Assembly: GCF_905220705.1 (NCBI RefSeq)
Contig: NZ_CAJNAT010000001.1
Location: 992,001-1,056,000 of the forward strand
Source of the DNA: Paraburkholderia domus
GTDB taxonomy: Bacteria > Pseudomonadota > Gammaproteobacteria > Burkholderiales > Burkholderiaceae
Direction: 5' to 3'
Length of the DNA: 64,000 nt
The translations under genes were made by a program, and so were the position numbers. Shown one piece after another: positions 1 through 9,395 of the stretch (position 1 is its first letter; each line of letters opens with the position of its first letter). The notes beneath the pieces were generated by a model, which ran no database searches, was not told the origin of the DNA, and saw only the letters and a program-made list of their open reading frames with translations.

Positions 1-431
1 ACAAAAACGCAACAATCTGACTCATGCGTGATTTATGCGGAAGTTTCCCAATTTGTATGGCGTTCGTGAAAATCCAAGAGCGAGCAGAGCTCGCAATATG
101 GAGATAGCTAGATCGCTCGACCTGCGCATTAGCGATTTCGCACAAGTTCGACGAAGAGGGACCGCGTCAGTTACGCCGGCAATACCGTCAGGCAAATTCC
201 CGGCCGCCTTACGCAGCCCGGTCGATGACCGCTCGCCATCCTGACCATCTCGATAACGGGCTGCCGATGACCGGTGAATCGCCAGGTACCGCGCCCGAGT
301 TGACGGGCGAAGATGAAGCGGAATCCGAAGCAGGAAAACAGCCGCACGAGGCGCGCCGCCGAACATGGCGGCATCGCCTCAAAAAACGAGCTTGAAGGAT
401 GACCTCGAACGCGCGACTTGGAGGCGCAGCC
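1..431. other. Intergenic stretch, no gene supported
   Basis: The short open frames here lack a plausible ribosome binding site and show no recognisable protein pattern. A small hairpin (6-bp arms GCGAGC/GCTCGC around a 3-base loop) lies at about 80-94. The downstream end abuts the stop of the minus-strand amidotransferase gene. I see nothing else I can name. Confidence 0.5.
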
Positions 432-1937
432 TTAAAACCGCGTTTCGCGTGCCACCCGCAGGAAGGTATCGAGCAACGGCGTGCAATCGAGCAACTCCGG
501 CCCGCCCGCGCGATGAAACTCCGGGTGCCACTGCACGCCCATCACGAACGGCGCACGCCGATAGCGCACGGCCTCGATGATGCCGTCCGACGCCGACACT
601 GCCTCGATATTCAGATCGCGGCCAATCGTCTTGACCGCCTGGTGGTGAATCGAGTTGACGATCGCCTCGCGCCGGCCCGGAAACATATTGGCCAGCGTCG
701 AGCCGTCCGGGAAGTGAATGCTGTGCCGATGCTGATCGTAGTGCTCGTTGACGTGCGCGCCGGCAGTCGGCACGTCAGTGGCAATGTCCTGGTACAAGGT
801 GCCGCCGAACGCCACGTTGATCAACTGGCAACCGCGGCATACTCCAAGCACCGGTTTGCCCGACTCGATGAACTCATGCAGCAGTTCGAGTTCGTACATG
901 TCGCGCACACGGTCGCCCGGCCACTCGTGGCTCGTCGCCTGCTCCGCGTACGACTGCGGCGAGACGTCCGCGCCGCCTTGCAGCAGCAGACCGTCAAGAT
1001 GCTTCGCATAGTCGCGCAGACGGATATTGCTCGGGTGCAGCATGCCCTGATGGCCAACCGTCGGAATCATGAACACCAGCACGTCGCGCGACATGACCCA
1101 GTGCGCGATCGATTCCTCGAGGTATTGCAGCGTCTTGCCCCGCAGCCCCTTCGCGCCCGGCTCCGGGTGGAAGATCCGAGCCGACACGCCGATGCGCAGC
1201 GTGCGTTGCGTGATCCGTTGGCCGGCGCGATCGAACAACTGACGCGCCCGCGCCGCGATGATCCGGCCGAACACAGTCCACGCCGAATCGTTGTGCTTCA
1301 GATAGCGCGGCGGTGAAGGTGGCAACGCGTTCGGCGGCGGCGGATTCGATGCAGTAAAGTCAGGCGCGGCGCCGAAACCCGGCGGCGGAGAACCGGCGGG
1401 GCGGGTGGCAGCATCGGCTTCTGCCACTTTTTCCGCTTTTTCAGCGAGAGCAGCATCGTCAGCGGACGCGGTCAGCTCGACGGTAACCGGCTCGCTGTTT
1501 TCAAGCGTAGTGGGACGTGAAACTGCCGGACGCGAAGCAGGACCTGTTGCGAAATGTCCTGCCTTTGCAGCCGCGCGCTCATGAACCTCGGCCTCCTGCT
1601 GCGCGGTCGATGCGGCCGCCGAACTGCGCGCTTCGGCCGCGTCGCGTTGCTGCGCCGTTTGCGAGTCGGCAGGGGTGACAGTGGACGCGCTCTCAGGGTC
1701 GTCGGTCGACGACCTCGCAGTGGCCTCCTCGGCAGCCGACGGCGCCACCACGTCCTTGATCGCGGACTGGATGGAGTCTTCGTGGGAGAGCGGCAGTGAA
1801 GCTGCGGGCTCAGGCGGCGTGATGTCGGATTTCGACGCGCCAGGCGCTGTGCCGGACGGCGTTGAGGGCGCCGGCGCCGCCGAAGGCGACGATGGGCTGC
1901 CGGGCTTGCCGGCGTTTTCAGGTTTATTTTCGCTCAT
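432..1937 (-). CDS. Gamma-glutamyl-gamma-aminobutyrate hydrolase family protein (class I glutamine amidotransferase, peptidase C26) with long N-terminal extension
   Basis: The 501-residue protein has two parts. Residues 1 to about 245 are low complexity, rich in Ala, Pro, Ser and Glu. From about 246 comes a peptidase C26/PuuD-type domain with nucleophile Cys367 in GVCRGCQ and the His471/Glu473 pair in GVQWHPEF, so the triad is intact. PuuD relatives cut gamma-glutamyl-GABA in putrescine degradation; the substrate here is inferred only from the family. Usual members are about 250 residues, so the N-terminal half is unusual. I chose the ATG giving MSENK; the frame continues upstream to another start. 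Confidence 0.85.
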   Translation of the reverse strand: MSENKPENAGKPGSPSSPSAAPAPSTPSGTAPGASKSDITPPEPAASLPLSHEDSIQSAIKDVVAPSAAEEATARSSTDDPESASTVTPADSQTAQQRDAAEARSSAAASTAQQEAEVHERAAAKAGHFATGPASRPAVSRPTTLENSEPVTVELTASADDAALAEKAEKVAEADAATRPAGSPPPGFGAAPDFTASNPPPPNALPPSPPRYLKHNDSAWTVFGRIIAARARQLFDRAGQRITQRTLRIGVSARIFHPEPGAKGLRGKTLQYLEESIAHWVMSRDVLVFMIPTVGHQGMLHPSNIRLRDYAKHLDGLLLQGGADVSPQSYAEQATSHEWPGDRVRDMYELELLHEFIESGKPVLGVCRGCQLINVAFGGTLYQDIATDVPTAGAHVNEHYDQHRHSIHFPDGSTLANMFPGRREAIVNSIHHQAVKTIGRDLNIEAVSASDGIIEAVRYRRAPFVMGVQWHPEFHRAGGPELLDCTPLLDTFLRVARETRF

Positions 1938-2064
1938 GACAGTCAGACAGGCGCCTTCACGCGAACGAATGAATATGCCCTGATTATCCGCTAGCGCGGC
2001 AAGCCCGGCAAACCCGCACACAATTACTCACATTGTTGCAGGGCAACGGGCCGGGATGCCTGAC

Positions 2065-3822
2065 TTATGGATCCGGCTGCTCTTCGAACGTTTCGCGCAG
2101 GGCGATCTGCATCGCCGCGTGGATTTTCACGCACCAGCGCCAGACCAGCGCCAGCAGCAGCGCTGCGCAAACCAGCACCACGGTCAGGAGGCCCGTCGGC
2201 GGCAAGATGCTGCCGGAGAGCGCCGCGACCAGCAAAAACACGCCGACCATCGAGACCACCGGCACCAGGTCGGCGATCGCGTAGCGGATCGCGCTGGTGA
2301 AGCGCCCCGCTGTCGCCGGCTGCACACTCACCTCGGCGAGCAACAACGCGAGCGACTTGGTCTTGCGATAGACCGCTACCAGGAACGGCATCGACAGCAC
2401 GAGCGCGATGCTCCACAACACCACGCGCTGCATCGGCTCAGATGCCAGCCAGCGTGCGAGCAAGGTACTGGTGTAAGGCGCGCTATACGACACGATCAGG
2501 AAGATCGCCGCGACCAGGGCAAGATTGACGGCAATCTGCAAAATAATCCGCCGCGTCATGCTGAACAACGTCGGCTCGCCGGTTCCGGTGCTCAGACTGC
2601 GCAGCCACTGCCCATACATGCCGAACACGTTGGCGAGCGTGCGTGGCATCGCCTGTCCGAGGCGCTGCGTCAATGGATCGGCGGCGCGAATCAGGTATGG
2701 CGTGAACAGCGTGGTCAAGGCGGAGACGGCCACCGCAATCGGATACAGAAACGCGCTCGTCACCTTCAAGGTCAGACCGAGCGACGCGATGATGAACGAG
2801 AACTCGCCGATCTGCGAGACGGTCATGCCGACCCGCATCGCCGTGCGCCCGTCCTTGCCGGCGAGAAAAGTGCCGAGCCCGCACGAGACGATCTTGCCGA
2901 CGATCACCGCCACCGTAATCACTGCAATCGGCCATGCGTAGTCGACCAGCACGGCAGGATTCAGCATCAGGCCGATCGTCACGAAGAAGATCGCGGAGAA
3001 GGCGTCGCGCAGCGGCGCGATCAGATGCTCGATCCGATGCAGATGGCGCGATTCGGCCATGATCGCGCCGATCAGGAAAGCCCCGAGCGCAATGCTGTAA
3101 TCGAGCTTCACCACCAGCAGACAGAAGCCAAAGCAGAAGCCGAGCATCGACACCAGCAGCATTTCGTCGCTCCTGGCGCGTGCTACGTAGTTCAGCGCGC
3201 GCGGCACAAGCAGAATGCCCACAACTAGCGACACCGTCATGAAGAGCAGCAGCTTGCCGAGCGTTACAACGGCGACACCCGCGCTCAATTGCCCTGTCTG
3301 CGCGATGCCAGAAAGCAACACCAGCATCGCGATGGCGAGAATGTCCTCGACGATCAGAATCCCAAAAACGAGCTGCGCGAAGCTCTCGCGCTTCAAGCCC
3401 AGCTCAGAGAGCGCCTTGACGATGATGGTGGTCGACGAGATCGCCAGGATCGCGCCGAGGAATAGTGAGTCCATCGGGCTCCAGCCGAACGCACTGCCGA
3501 TCTCATAACCGATCCACAGCATCAGCACGATTTCGGAGAGCGCCGCGACGATCGCCGTCGCGCCGACCTTGAACAGCTTGCGCAGGCTGAACTCGAGCCC
3601 GAGCGAAAACATCAGGAATACCACGCCTAACTCGCCGAGCGTCTGAATGGTCTGCTCGTCGTGAATCAACTGGAACGGCGGCGTGTACGGCCCGATGATC
3701 ACGCCCGCGGCGATGTAGCCCAGCACCACCGGCTGCTTCAGGCGATGGAACAGCACGGTGACGACGCCGGCGAGCGCCATCACGACCGCCAGATCCTGAA
3801 TGAAGCCGATGCCATGGTGCAT
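2065..3822 (-). CDS. CPA2 family monovalent cation:proton antiporter (Kef-type)
   Basis: This 585-residue inner-membrane protein is almost entirely hydrophobic helices, with a typical Na+/H+ exchanger (PF00999) pattern from the first residues (LAGVVTVLFHRLKQP, then GVVFLMFSLGLEFS). CPA2 proteins exchange K+ or Na+ for protons. It ends after the membrane part and I see no C-terminal TrkA-N nucleotide-binding domain, unlike KefB/KefC. The start is the ATG giving MHHGIG; upstream codons in the frame look non-coding. It is divergent from the DUF2848 cassette. Ion specificity cannot be read from sequence. Confidence 0.85.
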   Translation of the reverse strand: MHHGIGFIQDLAVVMALAGVVTVLFHRLKQPVVLGYIAAGVIIGPYTPPFQLIHDEQTIQTLGELGVVFLMFSLGLEFSLRKLFKVGATAIVAALSEIVLMLWIGYEIGSAFGWSPMDSLFLGAILAISSTTIIVKALSELGLKRESFAQLVFGILIVEDILAIAMLVLLSGIAQTGQLSAGVAVVTLGKLLLFMTVSLVVGILLVPRALNYVARARSDEMLLVSMLGFCFGFCLLVVKLDYSIALGAFLIGAIMAESRHLHRIEHLIAPLRDAFSAIFFVTIGLMLNPAVLVDYAWPIAVITVAVIVGKIVSCGLGTFLAGKDGRTAMRVGMTVSQIGEFSFIIASLGLTLKVTSAFLYPIAVAVSALTTLFTPYLIRAADPLTQRLGQAMPRTLANVFGMYGQWLRSLSTGTGEPTLFSMTRRIILQIAVNLALVAAIFLIVSYSAPYTSTLLARWLASEPMQRVVLWSIALVLSMPFLVAVYRKTKSLALLLAEVSVQPATAGRFTSAIRYAIADLVPVVSMVGVFLLVAALSGSILPPTGLLTVVLVCAALLLALVWRWCVKIHAAMQIALRETFEEQPDP

Positions 3823-4031
3823 TGATGCGTCCCTTACACAAAGTAATGTCTCGAAAACGCAGTGTAACGCACGCGCACGGCACTCCGAATCGCGCAAACG
3901 CCGAAAGGGCGTGGGATTGGCCGGACCACGAGCCTCAGAACGAGACTGCCGGCCCGAAACTTTTTTGACACACTGGACGCCAGTGAAATATCACAATAAT
4001 ATTTGTCGAATATTTTACTGGGAGTCGAGTG
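3823..4031. promoter_or_regulatory. Divergent promoter region between the antiporter and the DUF2848 cassette
   Basis: About 210 bases separate the two divergent starts. The half nearest the DUF2848 gene turns AT-rich (about 3975-4020, with TATCACAATAATATTTGTCG), as expected for a promoter, and is followed by a GGGAG ribosome site 7 bases before the ATG at 4032. No operator could be assigned. Confidence 0.4.
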
Positions 4032-4721
4032 ATGCAGCAGGTGTCCTTCAATGTTGTAGATCGTTCCGGCGACAGTCGCGCCGATATCGTCGAAGTGAAT
4101 CGTCTGACGATCGCCGGCTGGGCCGGGCGCGATCAGGCGGCGATCGAGCATCACATCGCAGAACTGGCCGAACTCGGTGTCAAGCGGCCGTCCACCACGC
4201 CCTGCTTCTACCGCCTCGGCGCCGAACTGCTGACGCAGGCCGAACAGATCGACGTAGTCGGCGTGAAGTCCAGCGGCGAAGCCGAGTGCGTACTGGTGCG
4301 TTCGCCGAAGGGGCTGCTGGTCACCGTCGGCTCCGACCATACCGACCGCGAAGTCGAGGCCTACGGCGTCACCGTATCCAAACAGGTCTGCCCGAAACCG
4401 GTCGCACGCGACGCCTGGCGCTTCGACGACGTATCCGGTCACTGGGACCAGCTTGAACTGCGTGCTTTCGCCGTGACCAACAACGGTGAACGGCGCGTCT
4501 ATCAGCAGGGCACCGTCGCGTCGCTGCTACCGGCCGCCGATCTGCTGGAACGCGCGCCCGTCGCGGCTGGTGCAGCGATGTTCTGCGGCACGCTGGCGGT
4601 ACAAGGCGGCATCGTCGGGATGGCCGACGGCGACGCGCTCGAACTCGAATTGCACGACCCCATCCTGAACCGCACGCTGCGCCACGCTTATCGCGTGCAT
4701 GCGTTACCTATCGTCGAATGA
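4032..4721 (+). CDS. DUF2848 family protein
   Basis: The 229-residue soluble protein begins MQQVSFNVVD and matches the DUF2848 family as I recall it: a conserved N-terminal strand, then a FYRLGAELLTQ stretch and the GSDHTDREVE motif near the middle. Biochemical function is not established as far as I know. Its stop lies 7 bases before the MFS gene start, and it is followed by a GntR regulator and an amidase. I infer a role in uptake and breakdown of an amide or small organic acid. A GGGAG box supports the ATG at 4032 over the GTG directly before it. Confidence 0.8.
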   Translation: MQQVSFNVVDRSGDSRADIVEVNRLTIAGWAGRDQAAIEHHIAELAELGVKRPSTTPCFYRLGAELLTQAEQIDVVGVKSSGEAECVLVRSPKGLLVTVGSDHTDREVEAYGVTVSKQVCPKPVARDAWRFDDVSGHWDQLELRAFAVTNNGERRVYQQGTVASLLPAADLLERAPVAAGAAMFCGTLAVQGGIVGMADGDALELELHDPILNRTLRHAYRVHALPIVE

Positions 4722-4728
4722 GGCACCC

Positions 4729-6081
4729 ATGAGCTCCCCTTCGCTATCCGCCGACACCGACGCCTCTTCCGACGCGTGGCTCGAAGCCGCCGCCCTGCGC
4801 AAGATCACCTGGCGTATCATGCCGTTCCTGTTTCTCGTCTACGTGTTGTCGTACCTGGATCGCGTCAACATCGGTTACGCGAAGCTGCAGTTCACCGGCG
4901 ACCTCGGCCTGTCGAACGCGGCATACGGACTCGGCGCGGGGATCTTTTTCTTCGGCTATTTCGTGTTCGAAGTGCCGAGCAATCTGCTGCTGAAGAAGTT
5001 CGGCGCCCGCGCCACCATCGCCCGCATCACGATGCTGTGGGGCCTGCTGTCGTGTCTGATGATGTTCGTGCACTCGGAAACGATGTTCTACGTGCTGCGC
5101 TTTTTCCTCGGTGTCGCCGAGGCGGGTCTGGTTCCGGGCGTGGTGCTGTATCTGACCTTCTGGTTTCCGTCCGACCGGCGCGCGCGGATGGTCGCCGTCT
5201 TTATGGCGGCGATTCCGGTCGCGGGCATCATCGGTGCGCCGCTGTCGGGCTTCCTGATGTCGGCGCTGCATGAAGCGCACGGCTTGCGCGGCTGGCAGTG
5301 GATGTTCCTGATTGAAGGCATTCCGTCGATCCTCGCCGGCTTCTGGGCGTTGGCCGTGTTACGCAACACGCCCGCCGAAGCCGCCTGGCTCACCGACGAC
5401 GAAAAGCGCGTGATCCTCAGCCGCCTCTCGCGAGAAAACACGGCGGCTGCGGCAGCGGGCGCCGAGCAGAGCCTGGCGGTCGCGTTGCGCTCAGGACGCT
5501 TCTGGCTGCTGACGCTGATCTACTTCTGTCTTGTCACCGGCAATGCCGGCTTCTCGTTCTGGCTGCCGCAGATCGTCAAGGACCTCGGCGTCACGAACCT
5601 CGTCACGAACGGCTTCGTCACGGCGATTCCCTACCTGGCTGCGGGTATCGGCATGATCCTGATCGGCCGCTCGTCGGATATCACAGGCGAACGGCGCTGG
5701 CACTACGCCGTATGCTGCTTCATCGGCGCGGCGGGGTTGCTCGGCAGCGCCTCGGTGACGAACTCGATTCCGCTCGCCGTCACCGGCTTGTCGATCGCCT
5801 ATATCGGCATCCTGGCGGGCTTCGGGATCTTCTGGTCGATGTCCACGACCTTCCTGCAAGGCACCGCGGCCGTAGCCGGCATCGCCGTGATCAACTCGAT
5901 TGCGAACCTGGCCGGCTATGTGAGCCCGTATGTGCTTGGCATCGTCAAGGACGCGACGCATAGCGTGACGTTCGGGCTGGTGCTGATCGCGGGGGCGTTG
6001 ATCGTCGGCGGGTTGGTCACGTTGATGATGCCGCGCGTCAAAGTGCAGCACGCCGCGGCGGCGACGCCGAGCCGCGCCTGA
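4729..6081 (+). CDS. MFS transporter, anion:cation symporter (ACS) family
   Basis: The 450-residue protein has the usual 12-helix major facilitator layout. The start of helix 1 (RIMPFLFLVYVLSYLDRVNIG) and the loop motif near RGWQWMFLIEGIPS are typical of the ACS family, which imports tartrate, phthalate, glucarate and similar organic anions with protons. It follows the DUF2848 gene by 7 bases and is therefore probably co-transcribed. The substrate is unknown; the amidase further down suggests an amide-bearing compound. The start chosen is the ATG after the DUF2848 stop, because an upstream ATG in frame lies inside that gene. Confidence 0.88.
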   Translation: MSSPSLSADTDASSDAWLEAAALRKITWRIMPFLFLVYVLSYLDRVNIGYAKLQFTGDLGLSNAAYGLGAGIFFFGYFVFEVPSNLLLKKFGARATIARITMLWGLLSCLMMFVHSETMFYVLRFFLGVAEAGLVPGVVLYLTFWFPSDRRARMVAVFMAAIPVAGIIGAPLSGFLMSALHEAHGLRGWQWMFLIEGIPSILAGFWALAVLRNTPAEAAWLTDDEKRVILSRLSRENTAAAAAGAEQSLAVALRSGRFWLLTLIYFCLVTGNAGFSFWLPQIVKDLGVTNLVTNGFVTAIPYLAAGIGMILIGRSSDITGERRWHYAVCCFIGAAGLLGSASVTNSIPLAVTGLSIAYIGILAGFGIFWSMSTTFLQGTAAVAGIAVINSIANLAGYVSPYVLGIVKDATHSVTFGLVLIAGALIVGGLVTLMMPRVKVQHAAAATPSRA

Positions 6082-6223
6082 CGTGCCGTGGATGCTGCGA
6101 ATGCCGTGGTTGCCGTGAATGCGGCAACGCGCGGACGGCGCCGGTGAGCAACCACCTATCAGGCGCCGCCCGCGCAAAACCTTGCTCTACAATGCGGACG
6201 ACATCGCCCGCTTCCCTCTTCAC

Positions 6224-6904
6224 ATGACGCTTTTGCAGACTGCCCGCCCCTCCAGTGCCCCCCGCGAGACCGCCACGGCAAGCCTCGCTGAACAGGCTTA
6301 TGCCTTCGTCAAGCGCGAGATCATCACAATGCGCTTGCGGCCGAGCGAGGTACTCAACGAAGCGGAATTGATGGTGCTGACCGGCATCGGCAGAACGCCG
6401 GTTCATCAGGCGTTGCACCGGCTGGTGCACGAAGGCATGCTCACCATCATGCCGAGAAAGGGCATCATGGTCCGGCCGGTTTCTCTCGACGATGTGCTGG
6501 CGATCATCGACGTGCGGCTCGTCAACGAAAGCTACTGCGTCGAACTGGCCGCGCGCCACGCGCAGCAGCACGATTTCGACGCGATGCAGGCCTTGCTCGA
6601 CCGCTCGGAGATTTGCGTCGCCGCGCATGATATCGAGGGCATGATGGATATCGACCGCGAGTTTCATCTGGCGATTTCGGCGGCATCGCGCAACCCGGTG
6701 CTGGCCGACATCCTGCGTGGGCTGCACGAACGCTCGCTGCGCTTCTGGTTCATTTCGCTGTCCGAGCCGCATCATCTCGAAGACGTCCACGAAGAACATC
6801 TGGAACTGTTTCGCCTGCTGCGCGAACGCGATGGTGAAGGCGCCCGGCAATCGGTGCAAAAGCATATCGAAGCGTTTCGCGCGACGCTCTTCAACCGCAT
6901 CTGA
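6224..6904 (+). CDS. GntR family transcriptional regulator, FadR subfamily (FCD domain)
   Basis: The 226-residue protein has an N-terminal winged helix-turn-helix (about residues 20-85; IGRTPVHQALHRLVHEGML is the recognition-helix region). An all-helical FCD ligand-binding domain follows, with DVRLVNESYCVELAARHA and later His residues that bind metal in this family. It sits between the MFS and amidase genes on the same strand, so it probably controls the cassette in response to its substrate. The start is an ATG after an AT-containing leader; an upstream in-frame start adds 35 unlikely residues. Confidence 0.87.
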   Translation: MTLLQTARPSSAPRETATASLAEQAYAFVKREIITMRLRPSEVLNEAELMVLTGIGRTPVHQALHRLVHEGMLTIMPRKGIMVRPVSLDDVLAIIDVRLVNESYCVELAARHAQQHDFDAMQALLDRSEICVAAHDIEGMMDIDREFHLAISAASRNPVLADILRGLHERSLRFWFISLSEPHHLEDVHEEHLELFRLLRERDGEGARQSVQKHIEAFRATLFNRI

Positions 6905-7001
6905 GCGAAGCTTACTGAACGCCTCTAATCGAACCTAGTAATCGACCTCAACCGCGACCTCAACCGGCTTCACCCGGTTCAACCGGAGTCTTCCCGACAC
7001 C

Positions 7002-8381
7002 ATGGCCACTGAATTCACGCCCTTCCCGCCGCTAGCCCAGCTTGCCGCCGACCTCGCCGCCGGCCGCACCACGAGCCGCGCGCTTGTTGAAACCGCGCTC
7101 GAACGGATCGCCGACCCGGCGGGTCAAGGCGCGGTCGCCTTCATGCACGTCGACGCCGACAGCGCCCGCGCCGCCGCCGATGCACACGACCGGCTGCGTG
7201 CCGCCGGCACCGTCCTCTCGCCGCTCGCCGGGATTCCGGTGTCGGTCAAAGACCTGTTCGATATCGAGGGCCAGCCGACGCGCGCCGGCTCCGTAGTGCT
7301 GGCCGACGCGCCCGCCGCCAAGGCGGACGCGGTCGCGGTCGCGCGCCTGAAACGGGCGGGCGCAGTGATCGTCGGGCGCACCAACATGAGCGAGTTTGCG
7401 TTTTCCGGACTCGGCTTGAACCCGCACTACGGCCATCCGCTGTCGCCCTATCAGCGCGGTGTAAAGGGCGACGAGCGGATTTCGGGCGGTTCGTCGTCGG
7501 GCGCGGCGGCGTCAGTCGCGGATGGCATGGCGGCCATCGCGCTCGGCACCGACACCGGTGGCTCGATCCGCATCCCGGCGGCCTTGTGCGGCCTGACCGG
7601 CTTCAAACCGACCGCGGACCGCATCCCGAAACAAGGCGGCGTGCCACTCTCTTCGACGCTCGACTCGTTCGGCCCGATCGGCGTCTCGGTAGCCTGCTGC
7701 GCGCTGGTCGACCGGATGCTGGCCGGACTGGAGCCGCGCATCCCGGCCTCCCGGCCGCTCGAAGGCGTGCGCCTCGGCGTATTGACCAACTTCGTGACGG
7801 ACGGTGTCGAACCGGCGGTCGCCGCCGCGATCGACACGGCGCTCAAGCATCTGGAAGCGGCCGGCGCGATCGTCACCGAAGTGCGCTTCGCGCCGCTCGA
7901 CCGCCTGCCTGAGATCAACCGCTTCGGCTTTTCGCCGATTGAAGCGTATGCGTGGCACCGTCCGCTGCTGGAGACGCACCGCGAGCAATACGATCCGCGC
8001 GTACTGGTGCGTATTCTGAAAGGCCAGCCGGCCAGCGCCGTCGACTATCTGGACCTGCTCGCCGAACGCCAGGCCATGCTCGACGAAGCCGCGCGCACGC
8101 TGTGGCAGCGTTTCGACGCGGTCGTCTCGCCGACGGTACCGGTGCTGCCGCCGCGCGTGGCCGATCTGATCCACGACGACGACGCATTTGGCCGCACCAA
8201 CGCACTGATCCTGCGCAACCCGAGCGTGTTCAACTTCCTCGATGCCTGCGCGCTGTCGCTGCCCTGTCATTTGCGCGGCGACGCGCCAGTCGGCCTGATG
8301 CTGGCAGGCGCGCCGCACGCCGACGACGCCTTGCTGGCAATCGGCCGCGGCGCCGAAGCGGTGCTCAAGGCGATTCGCTAA
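7002..8381 (+). CDS. Amidase (amidase signature family)
   Basis: The 459-residue enzyme carries the complete amidase-signature triad: Lys83 (VSVKDLFD), the cis-Ser in GGSSSGAA (about 163-169) and nucleophile Ser188 in DTGGSIR. These enzymes hydrolyse carboxamides to acid and ammonia. The length and the short C-terminal part fit general amidases rather than the GatA subunit, and no gatB/gatC genes are near. It ends the DUF2848/MFS/GntR cassette and is the likely catabolic enzyme. Substrate is unknown. Confidence 0.88.
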   Translation: MATEFTPFPPLAQLAADLAAGRTTSRALVETALERIADPAGQGAVAFMHVDADSARAAADAHDRLRAAGTVLSPLAGIPVSVKDLFDIEGQPTRAGSVVLADAPAAKADAVAVARLKRAGAVIVGRTNMSEFAFSGLGLNPHYGHPLSPYQRGVKGDERISGGSSSGAAASVADGMAAIALGTDTGGSIRIPAALCGLTGFKPTADRIPKQGGVPLSSTLDSFGPIGVSVACCALVDRMLAGLEPRIPASRPLEGVRLGVLTNFVTDGVEPAVAAAIDTALKHLEAAGAIVTEVRFAPLDRLPEINRFGFSPIEAYAWHRPLLETHREQYDPRVLVRILKGQPASAVDYLDLLAERQAMLDEAARTLWQRFDAVVSPTVPVLPPRVADLIHDDDAFGRTNALILRNPSVFNFLDACALSLPCHLRGDAPVGLMLAGAPHADDALLAIGRGAEAVLKAIR

Positions 8382-8503
8382 GCAGGAACTGGGGCAGGCG
8401 CTGAGCGGGATTGCACCTTAAATCCGCGATAAGCGTTTGGGCAGGGGTTCGCGCTAGAATCGCGAGCACCCGCCCTTTCCGTTTCAAGACAGCCACACGA
8501 CCC

Positions 8504-9013
8504 ATGAATAACGACAATGCGATGCTGCGCCGCGAGCGCTCCCTGCTGGTTCTGCTTGGTCTGATCTGCCTCGGCCTCGTCGCCGGCGCACTGTATATGC
8601 AATACGGCTTGCATGAAGACCCGTGCCCACTGTGCATCATCCAGCGCTATTTCTTCCTGCTGATCGCGATTTTTGCGTTCCTCGGTGCCCGTTTCAACAG
8701 CTGGCGCGGCGTGCGGCTGCTGGAAGTGCTGGCGGCCCTGTCAGCCTTGGGCGGCATCGTAACCGCCGCGCGGCACGTGTATGTTCAGGCGAATCCGGGG
8801 TTCAGCTGCGGTTTCGACGCGCTGCAACCGGTGGTCGACAGCTTGCCGCCCGCGCACTGGCTGCCGGGCGTCTTCAAGGTCGCCGGCCTCTGCGAAACCG
8901 CCTATCCGCCCATTCTGGGCCTGTCGCTGCCCACCTGGTCATTGCTGGCTTTCGGGGTGGCTTTCGTGCCGCTGGTGCGGAGCCTGGCCAGGAATCGCCG
9001 CCGGTTCGCCTGA
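8504..9013 (+). CDS. dsbB: Disulfide bond formation protein B
   Basis: DsbB reoxidises periplasmic DsbA and passes the electrons to quinone in the inner membrane. The 169-residue protein has four predicted membrane helices, the first periplasmic pair Cys41-Cys44 in a CPLC motif and the second pair Cys103 and Cys131, matching the DsbB layout. The ATG giving MNNDNAM was chosen because the upstream in-frame codons read as leader. It appears monocistronic, with a hairpin plus T-run downstream. Confidence 0.93.
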   Translation: MNNDNAMLRRERSLLVLLGLICLGLVAGALYMQYGLHEDPCPLCIIQRYFFLLIAIFAFLGARFNSWRGVRLLEVLAALSALGGIVTAARHVYVQANPGFSCGFDALQPVVDSLPPAHWLPGVFKVAGLCETAYPPILGLSLPTWSLLAFGVAFVPLVRSLARNRRRFA

Positions 9014-9045
9014 TCAAGCTGTTCCGATTGACGTAACTGGCTTCG

Positions 9046-9093
9046 CGCCGGCCTTTCCACCGTCTTTTACGGCGGCTCGAAGGCCGGCGTTTT
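9046..9093 (+). terminator. Rho-independent terminator after dsbB
   Basis: A 10-bp perfect stem (CGCCGGCCTT/AAGGCCGGCG) with a 24-base loop that holds a smaller CCGTC..ACGG pairing is followed by TTTT. It lies 33 bases past the dsbB stop. Confidence 0.65.
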
Positions 9094-9395
9094 CATATCG
9101 GCTCCGGCCCCGTGGATCGGCTACGCCATCCCTCAGGGGCCGCCTAATTCCCCCGCTCTGCCCCGCCCCGTCTGGTTTTCCCCAATCCGCCCCTTCTTAC
9201 GCAACTTCCCGCCTTAGCGCGAATCGTACTTATCTCATGACCGCGTCCGAATAAGCTTCATGCGATATGGGAAATATTTTTGGGACGAGGTAGTGCTATC
9301 TTCGAACCTGGATGGCGATCTACGTGCGCGAGGCCGGCTTTGGCGCGACCCCATGCGTAACGCGCGCCCGGTCCGCACTGTCTTTCGGATTCGCC
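9094..9395. other. Leader region upstream of xdhA
   Basis: About 300 bases between the dsbB terminator and the xdhA start. It contains an AT-rich patch (about 9262-9280) that may hold the xdh promoter, but I could not pick convincing -35/-10 boxes or a purine-type operator. Confidence 0.35.

Noticed and set aside
1..431. Gene fragment at the left edge
   Set aside because: No frame shows conserved protein features or a plausible start.
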